NCBI GenBank assembly: GCA_020205615.1
Contig: CM035152.1
Coordinates: 150,898,166-150,962,165 of the forward strand
Direction of reading: 5' to 3'
Source: Panax quinquefolius
Lineage: Eukaryota > Streptophyta > Magnoliopsida > Apiales > Araliaceae
DNA length: 64,000 nucleotides
The translations under genes and the position numbers were made by a program. This document shows positions 11,691-24,729 of this stretch, in pieces; within the stretch, counting starts at the first letter, position 1; every line of letters begins with the position of its first letter. The notes below the pieces were generated by a model. It saw only the letters and a program-made list of their open reading frames with translations. It did not search any database and had not been told where the DNA came from.

Positions 11691-13055
11691 TGTAAGACCC
11701 CGAATTTTATGAAATAAAAGTATTCAATTTTTCTAATAATTATTATTCAGTAAATGGTTAAATTGATAAAAAGATAGTTAAGGGTGACATATATAAAATT
11801 TTCAAAATAAGCAAGTGGCAATAAAATAATCATTGTTGTCGGAGAATATTCGTTTGGTCGTGGAATATTCTTTTTGTCGGGAATATCCGTATGACGGCGC
11901 AGTCATTTGTGGGCCCCATAACGGAATAACTGTCGGATAAAGAAAATGACAAAGTTTGAGTTTTTATAAATAACGACTTAATTGTTACCGTTAACACTGT
12001 TGGAATACCTGGTGGTTAAAATACGATGTCTGCGTGGTTGCATAGCAAGAAGACACTAGTATTGCATATATTATTGAATTATTGATTCTTACGTAAGAAG
12101 GCACTACTCAATAATTGTTACAGTAGTTACTGTTCAATATTTTATTTTATTGATTCAATAATTGTTGCATTGATATTTTATATTATCGTTATTTCAATAA
12201 TTTATCATTGCACAATATTTCCCATTATCAGATTAATAATTCATATTATTTGAATAATATTATTAGATAACATTATTGGCAATGTCTAGAAAGTTCTGTC
12301 AAGGAGAGGTTTTGTTACCTAATTGCGCGCTAGTAAGGAGAAATCCTTATTAGAAAGCCCTCTCTTTCCTAGGAACTGTCTGGTTGTCATTATTGTGATT
12401 CTATAATATTATTTGTGAATAATTAATTATTGATAAGGAAATATTTATTTGATGCGGAGATAAATGATAGATTTATTTATTTTATGTGGTTATAAATGAA
12501 GAAATTAATGTTGAGGTGTTTTATCAGAATTTTGTCGGATTGAAGGTATTAAAAGATCAAATCGGTGTTCTTAAAGCTCTATTGCGTGAGTTATAATTTT
12601 TAATCCGACCGTTGGATCGTTGTGATTTTTGGATATGTTATACATATATAAGTTGAGTATATATCCAAAAATTTTGAACCGTTAAATATTAACGCATGAT
12701 TTGTTATGAATTTTAAAAGGTGTTGAAAATCGTCCGTTTATGGATTTCAGATATTTTATGTCTGGAATTTGAAAAAACTTAAAACTACAAAGTTGTAGAT
12801 AATTCGATTTCGTGTAGAATGGACATAAAATTCGTATTTTTCTGATAAACGGACTATTTTCTATGAATTTTTAGAAAATAAAATAATTTTTTATTAAAAT
12901 TAGGGGTGGGACCCACTATTGTTTTAAACATGTGGGCTGCCAAAATGGGATGGCTGGTCTTTGGTGGAGGGCTGCTGAATTTTCCAAGTAGCATGGGTTG
13001 ATAAATAATAATAATATTTTATTATTTAGTCTCCTTTGGCGTTCTAACATTTTTC

Positions 13056-13063
13056 TATAAATA
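13056..13063 (+). promoter_or_regulatory. LTR TATA box (TATAAATA)
   Basis: TTCTATAAATAGGTGC is followed by GAATTGAAAATTACAC. It places the probable transcription start near 13090, giving a U3 of about 1.4 kb and an R-U5 of about 2.65 kb. The start is inferred from position and conservation among copies. Confidence 0.55.
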
Positions 13064-14422
13064 GGTGCTTAAGTTAGAATTGAAAATTACACTAGAAACA
13101 TAAGTTTTCTCTCTCTATATTATCGAGCGTATTTTTGTGAGTATTTAGAGACTTTGAGAATTGCTATTCAGTGCAAGTTTCCTTCGGCTTTACATCCGAT
13201 GTTCCAGTTAGAAGTACTGCTCTTTTGAGGTAAGGGATTTTAAGGGTTATTATGTTTTTCAGTTTCGTAATTTTTTCGACCCTCAAAAATTCTGGAAAAA
13301 TTTGAAATGATAATTTGATGGGTTTTCTTGATTGTGTCCAAAAATGGTGATTTTTGGATGTATAGATTGAGTTATGAATTTTATGGGAAAATACTATTTT
13401 AAAAGTAAACCCTTATAACTCTTTGTGGTTAACTTCAAAATTGATAAAATTTTTATTGGGAGTACATATATATAAAAGAAGTATACTCTGTAAATTTAGG
13501 AATTTTTGAACAAAAGTATAATTTATGATAAATGTCTAAATATTCGGCAGTTTTGGCCATATAAAAAATAGTAAATGAATTTTATAAATTCCGAGAAAAA
13601 TATATGTTCAATATGGGACTATATTCTGCTAAATCCCAGAAGAAAAAAATTTGTTTATACTGATTTGGCATTTTTCATGAAAATGGACTAGTTATGAGTA
13701 AATGTATTAAATATGTTATGTGAAGGAAGAAAATTGGAAAATAGGATTTTATGGCTTGAGAATCCTATATGAGGTATATGAAGATTTTTGATGAGGGTTT
13801 TGGTTATTGGTGATGAAATCTTATGAGTTTGGCATTTTGGGATGATTAAATGCATTAATTAGTAAAAGGTAAACAATTAAAATAAATTATTTATAAGTTT
13901 AAGAAATGATTAAAATATTGTTATAATATTAATAATATTAGATTATGAGATTTTTAAGTGATTTATAACATTTGGATTAAGGTGTTATAAATATTGATAT
14001 GGATTTTATCGTGAAACTTTATCTTTTCGTATGTTATTACTATTCACTTTTTAGTAGATATTCACGACGAAAAAATCGGTTTTTTTGACTAAATTATCGT
14101 TGATTTATGAATCTTACTCTTGAAATTAAATCCATGTTTTGATAATATTGTTTTTATTAATATATATAACATTTTTATAATCCTGGTGAAGAAATTTCTC
14201 TTTGACTTGAGTGTAAAGATGGGTAGATTATTGGTACGATCATGACTATGGGTTCTCTTTGGCCGAGAGTGCAAAGTTGAATCATCGACCTGCATATGAT
14301 CACGACCATCAATTTATAATTGAATATTTTTAGCTTAAGTGCAAAGGTGAATTGATCAACATGGTTATAATTATTGTTTATATAACTTCTGAAATGATTA
14401 TATATTTCTTTGAGATATTAAT

Positions 14423-14557
14423 ATCTTTGGCCCGTAGTGCAAAGATGACATGTTGTTGAATATCTTTGGCTTGTAGTGCAAAGATGAACTGTTGTTGAAT
14501 ATCTTTGGCTTGTAGTGCAAAGATGGACTGTTGATGAATATCTTTGGCCCATAGTGC
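14423..14557. repeat. Hairpin minisatellite, 4 units
   Basis: Four regular units of ATCTTTGGC - YxTAGTG - CAAAGAT joined by GAACTGTTGTTGAAT-type spacers. The unit number (four here, seven in the array LTRs) shows copy-number change. Confidence 0.8.
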
Positions 14558-15751
14558 AAAGATAAATTTATTAGTATGATTACGAACAAGAACTGTGATT
14601 TGGTATAACCACGATCTTTGATGTTTCAGGTAAAGACAAGTGATGAAAATTATCTTTGTCATGGATGAGAAGAGGAATTTAGAACCACAATTATGATTAT
14701 GAGTTATTCAGATGAATGTGGACAGGAACTGTTGATTGATGTTACAGGGATAAAATATTATTGGTGGACTTTTAACATTGAGAAGATAATAGACTTTATG
14801 GTCTATTTGACTCTTTTAATGGATTGCTCGTTCCGCTGCAACTATGGTTGAAAAGTTTTATCATCTACCATATGTTTCAAATCTCTGATTTATTACTGAT
14901 GAAGGCTATTGATAATTTTAATTATCTTTAGTCATTTTATTCTTTACTGAGCTAGTTGTGCTCACCCTTTTGCTTCACAATTCCTTTCAGGTAATAAGAG
15001 TGTTCTTGGGTCGAAGCGGGGATAACAGGGAATAGAATCATGTGGTCTATAGGCATTGAGAGTTCTCCTAAATAATATGGAAATAATTTTATTGAGAACT
15101 TTAGATAAGTTTGTCCTATTGTATACGTCATTTGATATTTAATTTTGGTGAACCGAATAAGGTAAGGTGAACCCAACTTTGGAAGGGTGTTTTGCCACTA
15201 TCATACAAGATGTCTAAAGACATACGACCTCGTGTTATCATAAAGACGTGGTTGTGCACATTCACTTGCGAAGTATATCTACGAAAGCACTACCTATATG
15301 ATCTTGAGTTTGGTTGAAATGTAATTCTCAATCATAGATAATGAAGATAGTTATATGTCGAAGAGAAGACTCACCATCGGAAGGAACATGATAGTAATCT
15401 TCTCATTTTTCTTTGGGGTCTATCAATCAACCAAGAATAATTCTCGAGTCATATGATATCTATCATAACTTAGACGATGGCCTCCCATGCATCGAAGGTT
15501 TCTCGAGCACTTTCCAAAGATTTTAATTTCTAAAATGCTTATCGACCGCACCTTTATGTAATGTATCAATGTGAGGTGTTGTCCATAGTTGAGACATGAG
15601 TCACAGTTGGTATTAAAACTCACAGTATATGTGTTGTTGTATTTTGCACGACAATTGTAATAATAAAGTTGTAGTTATTTTCTGTACCATGTATTTGGCG
15701 ACTCAGAATAGGTTGGATGGATTGGACCTATTTTGGGGGCGTCACAGATGT

Positions 15752-17794
15752 TTCAAACTTCTATTTTTTTCCAACTAATATATTTCTAAATTCATACTCA
15801 TTTTCCTCCACAACTTAGTCATGTCTTTGTTTCTCATTGTTTAGATTCTTATATGATGCTCATACTTTTTAAGATGTACATATGAAGCTAATTATTTTTT
15901 ATATTCCCACACGATTTTAGATTCCTTGAGAATCTGCATTTGTACAAACAATAAGTATAAAACTTATTGTTTAACATAATTATAATGGTGGAGTTTTGCT
16001 TATTTGGGGGTTTGATGTAAATTTTTAACAGGAATTGAATTCTAATTTAGTTTGATTGTGATGAGGAGTGAGCACTTCAATATATATAAAAGGATGAAGG
16101 CTTCTAATCAGTTTTACATAGATATTGGAGAGGATTAGTTGAAGATTGAGATTGGAGAGGATTAGATGGAGATTGAGATTCACAGAGTTTCATAAGAATT
16201 ACAGACTGGAGGCTTGAAGACGGAATAAGATTTCATTGAATTTTTATTTATTTTTATTTTCAGTTTTGTAATTTTATGATGATGACTTATTTGAGATTTT
16301 TGTTTTAAATTATAGGATGAACTAAATATTTAATTAAGGCTGTAATTGAACTTTTTACCTTCATGGATTGATTATCTATTTAATTCCTATTATTGATTCA
16401 TATTGATCGAGTTGTCTAACATATTTTGTGCTTATTGATTTATTGTTTGACCAACAATTAGCAGAATAATTTAGATGAATATAAGGTTAGATCTGAATGT
16501 GATAACATGTATTCTTAGTTATTTTCTCGGGTTAAATAACAATGGTTGCGTATTGAATAAGAATATCTCTTTGCACTGCATGTAACTTATGGGAATTGAA
16601 AATTAATAAATTTAATTCTCTTATTTTGCATATGAATATAGCAAGATTAATTGAATTGAATACTTTTATTTGATCCTTGAAAAATGGCTTATAAATAATC
16701 TTGAATTCCTTTCAACAATTATAGTAGATTTAATAATTGGATGATTTAGGTAATTGTTTCGTGTAACGTAATTGAGAATATTATAGTAGTATTAAATATC
16801 TGATTTCAACCTTTGTGTTACTTTCTACTCTTAGTTTTAATTTGTTTTTAATCATTATTTAAATTTGAGATTGTTTAAATAAAATTGAATTGATAGAAAA
16901 TTATTAGTTGAAATATACTAGGCGTTCATGTGGGTTCGAGACTCTTTATTTATGTTTTATTACTCTTCGACGATAATTATTAAGCTTTTTAATTGTTTTC
17001 TTGATTCTATAATCTGAAATCGGACAACAATACAATTAAACTAATTGTATAGTACAAGGATCAAAATGATTGTTTAGCCGAATAAAATATCGTAAAATCT
17101 TTAGTTGAGGCTCAAAATTTTATTTTTGAGCTTAACGACCTCAAAAGTCAAAACTTGTACGTGTTTATGACAAAACAAAACAAAACAAAAAAAAAAAAAA
17201 AAAAAAAATCATTCTTACTAAAGTTTTAGCGTGGGGGGCAAAACTCAATAAAAACAAATAAACACAAGATGAGAATATTAATCACTTTTTACGATGTATG
17301 GATTGAAGAAGAATAACTTTTTCTTGCTTTTCAATTTGTTTCTCTTTCAATTTTTCACTTGAAAATTTATTTTGAATTAAAAGAAAAAAAAGGGTCAAAA
17401 CAAAGAAACCTTATCTAAAAGACATTTAATATTATCAAAATAAAAATAATATTGTCAGTATTATTTAAAATATTAATTTTATTAAAATAAATATAAAAAT
17501 ATAATTAATATATGTTTGTTTGACAATATCACTTTTAGTTTGAATATAAAAATGCCTGTATTTCTACAAAAAATTAAAACTTAATTAATTTTGTGGTTAT
17601 TAAAGCTTGTCAACCATTTAAACGTCGTCGCTTAAAGGAATAATAACTCAACGCGACGTAGTTACGCTGCGCATCTAATGGTCTGTAGAATCATCGATAA
17701 TCGGAGACGTACTCAGGTCTCACACCATCTCTGTACCCAAAAAATTCTCAGCCCTAACCACCGACCAAGAAGCTCAACTGAAAGAGCCCTAAGA
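15752..17794. other. Intergenic region with a possible degenerate Gypsy LTR
   Basis: No gene is visible. From about 16070 to 17050 the text resembles a decayed Athila/Tat-type LTR: a TATATATAAAAGG promoter-like motif at about 16081, then TTTAGTTTTGTAATTTT-like leader text. This ends in a GTGGGTTCGAGACTC stretch typical of such LTRs. No ends or target duplications could be fixed. 17190-17210 is a poly-A run. 17690-17794 is the 5' leader of the following gene. Confidence 0.3.
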
Positions 17795-20700
17795 ATGTCC
17801 AAACCCCTTCTTCAAACTCTCTATCTGTAAGCTCACTCTCTCTCCTCTTTCTATATCTATCTAACAAAATACAACTGATTTTGAACTAATAAATCCAAAG
17901 TTTGGATAAATCCACACGGGACACAGCTAGTATATATATATATATATGTGAATGTGTATACCAGTTTAATTTCTCATTCTGCTGTATTATCTATAGGTTA
18001 TCGGATCAATTTCGAGTGTCTCTATCGAAAGCAAAGTATAAACTACCGGAAGGCTCAAATGTTTCAATCAAATCCATGCTCGAGTCTCTTCTAACTCATA
18101 ACCACCACCCTCCTTCGAACTCCGATGCCTCTGAAGCTGAAATTCGTATCAAAATTCGAGATTTCTGCTTATTTTGTGCCGCATTATCTTCATCCGAAAC
18201 TACAACAAGCGAGCACCTCTTGTGGATTCCCAATTGGCTATGGCTTGCGGCGAATTCGGCATTTAGAGAGATTGCTAAAGCTTTTTGCAGCAGTTTGAAT
18301 GGCGAACAATTGGGGAAGATCAGGGAATTGGGTTTGGACTTGACATCGGTGTCTGATGAGAAGAAATTGGTTATTGAATTGATTCCTGAAGTTATGCCTT
18401 TGCTTAAAGCGAGGGTTAATGAAAGTAGTATTGATAAATCGGATGATGCTGATGAGATATCTGCTGCAGCAGCTAGAGTTCCAGTTGCTTATGCTATTGT
18501 CGCTGCTCATCAGTTTAGATGGTTCGTTACACAGGTATTGTAATAATTCTAGTGATTCGTTTATATTAGAATTAGGAATTAGTGTTGAGATTGATATGTT
18601 TCTTGATTGATTTTGGCAGGTTGATTACCCTCATTTGGGAAAGCTGTGTTCTTTGGTGATTCCTGGTTCTCTAACTGCTCTTGACCACTGGTCACCCCAA
18701 GTAAAAGTGTGTAAAATAAGATGTTTCAATTTTTTTTTTCTCCCCAACCTTCCCCCTCTCTTAAGTTGTGCTTAATTTAAATTTTAGATAGTAGCAATTA
18801 TGCTTCTTATTCTGCAGTTCATGCTTGACACCTCAAAAAAGGAGTGCCCTTGTGTTAATGGAACCAAATTTCTGTTATTCCTTTTAGTCTCTAAGTTTAT
18901 CTTTTAATGGCTTGTCATGCTCATCAACATTTTCTTATTAACTCTAATTTTTCGAAGAAGGAACTTCGATTCAGTTATTTTAAGCTTTTTAAATCTGATG
19001 GTAATACCTTTGAATGTGGGGCAATCTCTAGATATGCATCCTAGAATGTGCTTGTGTATTTCTGAACTTCATGTCTGCACTTGTTTGTGTCTTCTTGTTG
19101 ATTAAATATTATTTTCCCTATTTTAGGGGCAAGGCATGATTAGCTTTATACATCTTGCCAAAAATGTGAACGCTGCTGAGTTTGGTTGGTATGAAGATGT
19201 AATCCTTGATGCGTGTTTTGAAAATATTGCCTCTAGTGATGAGATTTGGGACTATGTTGTTGAGATGTCAGTGCTTCTAGTGACATGTACACAACAAAGT
19301 AATCCTCGCAGTTCATGGTAAACTTTTCCTATATATTGATAAGTAAATTTTCCCTATATTTTATACTTTGCCAATTTTGCTTTTTGTTTGGACTTTGGAT
19401 CAAATTGTCTAAAACGGAAAAGAAGTTTATTTTTTTGCTTTATATAATGTGAATCATTTCTATAAATGATATGCATAAAAAATGTTGAAGAGAAAATAAC
19501 TTAAATCTATGGTGGTAATGACATTTTTTTATATAATTATGTATTCTTTTTACTTATCAAAAAATAAATAAAATGTACTCCTTTCCAAATTATAATATCA
19601 TTGTTGACTTTTGAAAGTTAATTTGAGACTTTTTCAAACTCAAAATTGAGATGATTTACTAAAAATTATGAAACAATAAAACTTAGAATGAGTAGGACTT
19701 TTTATATAGTTTACAATACTCGTATTGACTAAAATTAGATGAATTCATGCTAATTTTGAGCTTGAAAATATCTTAAGTTGACTTCAAAAAGTCAATAACG
19801 ATCTTATATTTTGGAACGGAGGAAGTATACGTATATATAAGCATGCTTAGAGTTCAGGAAGATATAATTATAATTCTTCCTCTCTTTGGTTTCAAAGTAA
19901 ATTGCAACTCTTTCTAAAAACATTTCCTATTTGTATAGGTATGAAAAGCTACTTAATGAGATGTTAAGTCATCTAGAGCGACAACCAAGAAATAAGGAGC
20001 GGCGTAATGCATGGCTTAAGCACATTACACCACTTCTCAATGGTTTGGGTCTCGTATTATTAGCTCATTTCAGACGTATATTTCCACTTTTCTTTCAGTG
20101 GATGCATGCTGATGATGATGAAACTGTTCTACTGGTAATTGTGATTTCCTGCACAAAAACTTGTCATATACACTTGTATTTCCTGGAAGACTTTTTAGAG
20201 TGGTTAGTCACATTTGATACATTTAGCAGAATTAAGCCTTCAGATTGAAACGTAATGAATCTTCATCAGGTCTCCTTTTCTATTAAGCTTGTCGGGCAAG
20301 AATGTTGTGTTGAATCTTGACCTCTTTATTGTATTTTTAGAAGACCTAATCATAGCGTCTCCTTTCCACATATCTACTATAGAACATTTGGTTTGATAAA
20401 AGCTTGTTGTGAAAAGAACTTTTTTTTTTGGGGGGTGGGGGAACATGTTGTCAAAAGAGAATTACGAAGGCAGTGATCAACTCTTTTTTTCTTGGTCCAT
20501 TATATTGCATTCAGAGTAGTTCATTCCAGACCTGAGCATGGGAAGATCTCAGACATCTGATGCATGATTGACTAGCTTGTGAATTGTTCATTTGAAAAAA
20601 TCGAAACCCTTCTTTTACTTCAGTAGTTCAGTTATTTTCCTACTCTTATTTATCAAAAAAATAAAGAAAAAAGGTTACGTTCCTTCTCTCAGATCTTTAG

Positions 20701-22017
20701 AAATAAGCATGGCATTACTTCAGTTGGAAATTTGGTTTCTCAATCCTTAATACTTGTTGAATAATGGTTCTTGACGGAGTCATATATATGTATAACAGAA
20801 AATGCTTGACAATATAGCACAAGATAGGGTTTCTTATATCACTAGCTTGTCACTTCTCTATACATTATTTATGTACATGATAAAAACCAAATGTAAACTT
20901 TATTCTTATTGATCTGATACTTGGAAATTATGATAGATAAACAAGTGCATTTTTTATGAATGTGCAGGTTCTCAACCAGGTCAAATTAGTGATAAAGTTA
21001 ACGTGGATAAGAAATTCACCCTATATTGAAAGGTGAACTATATATTTTCTTTTACTCTAGTATGTATAAGTTGTTTTCACCACTTTAGTAGTGGAACCAA
21101 AATTTAAAAAGTGTATTTAGAATGACTGGAAAGTAGAACATGAACAAATCTTAGGATGAGAAGTTGACCTTCTAAAGTATTAAATAATCTACTTACGCCA
21201 ACCAAACAGAAAATTTATATTATTTTATGTATGCTTACTATCTCTTTTTCATGGTTTCACCAGGAATTTAACATAAGAAAAGACCAAAATCTGAAATCAG
21301 TATTTATTCATATTACCTCAAGGGGGAAATAGTACTTCCAACTCCCTTGCTCTTTGTCCATTTCAGAACTTTGATAGATTGCTTTCTTTTAGTCTGAGTT
21401 ACGATACCAATTACCAAGTCTGCTTCTAAATATAATTTGTAGCTCTGCAACTGATACCAGATTAAGTGTATGTTCCTTAATCCTCTTTTAAGATCCATAG
21501 TCTTTACTACTGTGTTCTCTTCTGTTGGGATGATAATCATTTTGGTGTTGCTTCTGGTCCAGATTAGTTGATGAGCTAGTCATTTTATACAAGGAGGCAG
21601 CATTGAAAATTGTTCGTGAAGATATTAGAACTCATGTTCTTCAGATACTGATATTGCTCCAGCAGTAAGTATAATACTAACTCCTGAACATTATATACTC
21701 ACTGATGAGTTTTCAGCTATTTTCTCTTCCTTGAACTTGCCTAAAAGTTTTCTATTTCATTCTGCAACCTTAAGATGCAAGGGTCCACAGTTTGAAGCAG
21801 CTTGGGACAAGCATAAGGATGACCCCAACTTGACAGCCCTTTGTCCGTCCTTTATTGGAAACAATACAGTAACAGTAAGAATCTGCTATAAATTTCCATT
21901 TGGAAAACATGTAAATTGTATATGTATGATCAGTAGTCTTAACTAACATTACTTTGATCACGCTCATATCCTGTTATGTTGACCATGACTAATTTTATAA
22001 CTTACATGTCTCAGTAA
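17795..22017 (+). CDS. ARM-repeat superfamily protein, At2g39910-like
   Basis: Eight exons: 17795-17826, 17997-18534, 18620-18706, 19127-19317, 19939-20134, 20968-21032, 21563-21664, 21775-21874. The stop TAA at 22015-22017 follows a final acceptor. All introns are GT-AG and phases join correctly, giving 437 aa starting MSKPLLQTLYLLSDQFRVSL. The protein is mainly alpha-helical. Recognisable blocks are LLWIPNWLWLAANSAFREIA, LDHWSPQVKGQGMISFIHLA, LVLLAHFRRIFPLFFQWMHA and KGPQFEAAWDKHKDDPNLTA. It matches my memory of the uncharacterised Arabidopsis ARM-fold protein At2g39910, which is of similar length. The helical layout also resembles TTI2, a Tel2-complex subunit, but I cannot establish that. 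Intron 4 holds a Stowaway MITE. Downstream exons of a spliced 3' UTR may extend toward 23.5 kb. The gene looks intact and is on the opposite strand from the next three genes. Confidence 0.85.
19578..19825. mobile_element. Stowaway-type MITE in intron 4
   Basis: 248 bp flanked by TA dinucleotides. The left end is CTCCTTTCCAAATTATAAT. The right end, read inward, is CTTCCTCCGTTCCAAAATAT. This is the CTCCxTCCGTTCC terminal repeat and TA target duplication of Tc1/mariner-derived Stowaway elements. It lies inside the fourth intron of the ARM-repeat gene. Confidence 0.75.
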
Positions 22018-23614
22018 AACCAAGCTGTGCTGTCTGGATATAATGCTGATTGGGATGATTTTAACTCTTTAGAACTTAATTTAATCCATCATGTATGGCA
22101 AATGTTAGTGGAATATTCTTACCAGCCTCATTACTTCCTGCAAGGCTTAATTAATTTTCTGAACCAGTCAAGAATATTGTTACTGGAGTAGCCAATATAG
22201 AACTCATTAAGTTGATGCTGGATATCTTTATGGCTAATTGGTCGAAATGTGTTTTTAATAATCATAAAGCTGCTTCTGCTGCATTGGGGAATAATATCAA
22301 TGCCTCCTAAAAATTTAATTGACTTGAGTAAACTCCTTGACTTGGCCTTTCAAAAAATAATAAATAAAATATTTACCTTGTCCTGACGGCTGATGCTTTT
22401 ATCTTACGATTTATATATATGTTCAATTCGCAACGTCTTGCAAGTTTTTTACCTTGATAAATTTTCTCACCACAAGACGGGTGCCTTTTTCGATTTTTTT
22501 CAAAGGAATGTGGCCAGGAAATGGTGAAAATTGGCCACAGATGTTATCCTTTCACAGCGAGGCTTTCAGATATCTATTGGTGTAAACTTTAGTCGCTGTT
22601 GGAAATAGTTTGGCCCGATTGCTTGGAAATAGAGCCAAACAAAATCTTTGGCGATATAGTTTTTTAATTTAGTTGACAGGTTTAGCGACGTCTATTGTAT
22701 TTTTGAACAAATTAGGACAAACGCAGTTTAAATTTTGCACATTTTATTAAGTTCTACTCTTTCATGTACTTATCAGAAAATTAATTTTTACACTTTCTTG
22801 ACAGGTTTAGATGCAGTGTTGTCTGTAGTACATCAGTGGTTGAGATTGATCAATTCTGTTGTTAAATAGTTCTGTTTTCCTGATTTAAAAATCAGGCGTA
22901 ATCGGTATAAGCCCTCAAATTAAACACATCCCAAAATCAATTCTACTCCCACCAATGGAGCCAGCCTCCACTTTCCAGCGGAAAAAAACACTAGTTTGGA
23001 AAAATCCCTATACATCTTATCTGTTGTCTTCTATTTTTCCGTCTCACTACAGAGCTAACATGTGCAGCCCACAGTCCTTCCATCCAAAGTAGTCCCATGG
23101 TCCCATTCTAGCGGCTAAGGTTAGTCTGTGGTTCTCATTCTTTATATACTAAAATATACACATAAATGTTACGGTGTTACGTCCTTTAAGTTCTACTGCT
23201 AACAATACATAAGGAACGCAATAATGTGCGAATTGATTATGAAAATGATGTTCTTATAGATAGTGAAGTCAGAGTATGGAGACTGCTGGTTTATAATAAT
23301 GATTTTTAGTCAGTTTCAAGTGAGCAGCAAGAGAGTCCAAATATGGTGCCCTTTTACATCATTCTTTTAGATTGATAATTTACATTTTTGTCTATATTGT
23401 GATGCAGATACGAATGCCAAGGGGAGTCAGAAGTAAGCTGGGAGATTAAAGAAGACCAAGAAACTAAACAAACTTGTAGAGGCCACCACCTATTAGCAAG
23501 TAGCAACTGCAGTGCGCACGCACTACTCCGCCTTCATCTTATTGTAATACATAAATTTATTATTATGTAGCTAATGTTTGAGGGATACAAATTTGTTATG
23601 ATTTTTAGTTTAAA
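22018..23614 (+). other. 3' region of the ARM-repeat gene
   Basis: No separate gene. A frame in phase with the upstream CDS continues for about 57 codons after the TAA (22018-22190), beginning NQAVLSGYNADWDDF. A short open block lies at 22805-22869 and an exon-like block after a TGCAG acceptor lies at 23407. These could be parts of a long or spliced 3' UTR; none can be joined in frame to the CDS. Confidence 0.3.
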
Positions 23615-24011
23615 CTCCCTCCATTCCATAATAATATAGTTTTTAGAAGAAAAATATTTGTTTCAATTTGTCGTTTACACTTTTAAGGAGAAAAAATTAT
23701 TTACTTTCTTATATCACTCCTTAGGAAGTGGTTAGCATGAAGTTTATTTTTGAGTAAGTTAGTCAATTGAGTGTTGACACGCAGGCGGAGTTCTATGTGT
23801 GTCAGCATTCTATTAGCTAATTGACCAACTTATTAAAAAATAAATTTCATGCTAATTGAATTCCACTCCTTAATTTTCTCATTCTCTCAGAAAATTTTAC
23901 GAATAGTTTTTAACTTTCATGAAATTTTATATAATTTTTAATTATTAAATAATAATATTAAATGACTTTTTTAATGTACGCGCATAAAGTTAAAATAGTC
24001 GATGGAGGGAG
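23615..24011. mobile_element. Stowaway-like MITE with nested insertion
   Basis: Inverted ends CTCCCTCCATTCCATAAT (left) and CTCCCTCCATCGACTATT (right, read inward) bound about 397 bp. A 118-bp foldback element sits within it. The TA target duplication is not clean. Confidence 0.55.
23735..23852. mobile_element. Foldback MITE, copy 1 (nested)
   Basis: Nearly the whole element is one inverted repeat: GCATGAAGTTTATTTTTGAG at the left is mirrored by ATTTCATGC at the right, with GTGTTGACACGC / GTGTGTCAGCATTCT in the centre. The same element recurs at 30829-30954. Inserted inside the Stowaway-like MITE. Confidence 0.7.
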
Positions 24012-24447
24012 TTATTTTTGTTTGTTGGATAAATTTCCTTGTTTATTTTTTGAAATTCTCATTATTTCAGAATTTCTTTCTTTCTTAAATAGAGAGAGAG
24101 AGAGACGATCAACTGCACACTAGTAATTGTTGCTGTAAGAAGGTCGATTATATGAATTTATTGTCGCCATTAACACACAGGCCACACACATTTGTTGTAT
24201 TTCAGTTTATTATTTTAAATCTTTTTGTTATTATTAATGTGTAGCAAAATTTAGAAATACTAAAGATTGTATAATTTATTTCATATTTATCTTAACTCTT
24301 ATGTATTAAGTTGTTAGTTTAATAATGGTAGCATAACAATACAATTATGTACAAAAATTGAGTTGAGTCTATGATATATTCTCCTCCACTGGTTTCCCTT
24401 TACATGCCCAGCGAAGGCACGGAAGATGGCGGTGGCAGGAGGAAACG
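24012..24447. other. Intergenic
   Basis: AT-rich, with a short (GA)n run near 24093. No gene or element recognised. Confidence 0.4.
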
Positions 24448-24615
24448 ATGGAAGACGGAGGCGGTGGTGGTGATGTTGTTGGTGTTTTCAAAGCAAAGGA
24501 TTTCAATTTATTCAAAGGAGAAACTTTTGGAGGTTATTCAATGAATTTGAGGCTTGAGGATCGCCACATGTGGCTAGCTATAGATATTGGTATTAAGATT
24601 CAATGTAGGAATTAG
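24448..24615 (+). CDS. Unidentified 55-aa open frame
   Basis: Starts MEDGGGGGDVVGVFKAKDFN and ends IKIQCRN. The sequence context is more GC-rich than its surroundings and it is followed by a CTG-rich microsatellite and a PCNA scrap. I do not recognise it. It could be a fragment of a decayed gene or chance. No splice-linked continuation was found. Confidence 0.15.
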   Translation: MEDGGGGGDVVGVFKAKDFNLFKGETFGGYSMNLRLEDRHMWLAIDIGIKIQCRN

Positions 24616-24702
24616 ATAGATATATAGATAGAGAAAGCGTGGATTTGGATAGATTGCTGTTGGTTTGCTGATGTTGCTGCGGCCTCTCTTCTTCTTCTTG
24701 TT

Positions 24703-24729
24703 GCTGTTGCTGCTGCTGCTGCTGCTGCT
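24703..24729. repeat. (TGC)n microsatellite
   Basis: Run of TGC/CTG triplets following a TTC-rich stretch. It yields apparent poly-Leu or poly-Ala open frames on the two strands, which are not credible genes. Confidence 0.8.

Larger units (their letters stand above)
11691..15746 (+). mobile_element. Solo LTR with TSD GATGT (4056 bp)
   Basis: Starts TGTAAGACCCCGAATTTTAT and ends TTTTGGGGGCGTCACA. It is flanked by perfect 5-bp direct repeats GATGT at 11686-11690 and 15747-15751, proving a single insertion later reduced to one LTR. It is the reverse-oriented relative of the array LTRs but has the longer U3 start, including the TCGGGAATATCC motif and the GGGCCCCATAA motif. TATA box at 13056-13063. 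Four hairpin units lie at 14423-14557. No internal domain and no coding frame. Confidence 0.93.

Noticed and set aside
14398..14589. CRISPR-like array of short repeats
   Set aside because: The units are a plant LTR minisatellite with similar, not unique, spacers in a eukaryotic genome.
22015..22017. TAA as a premature stop making the ARM-repeat gene a pseudogene
   Set aside because: The model ending here gives 437 aa, close to the remembered family length, and all upstream exons are intact. The question is kept only as a low-interest finding.
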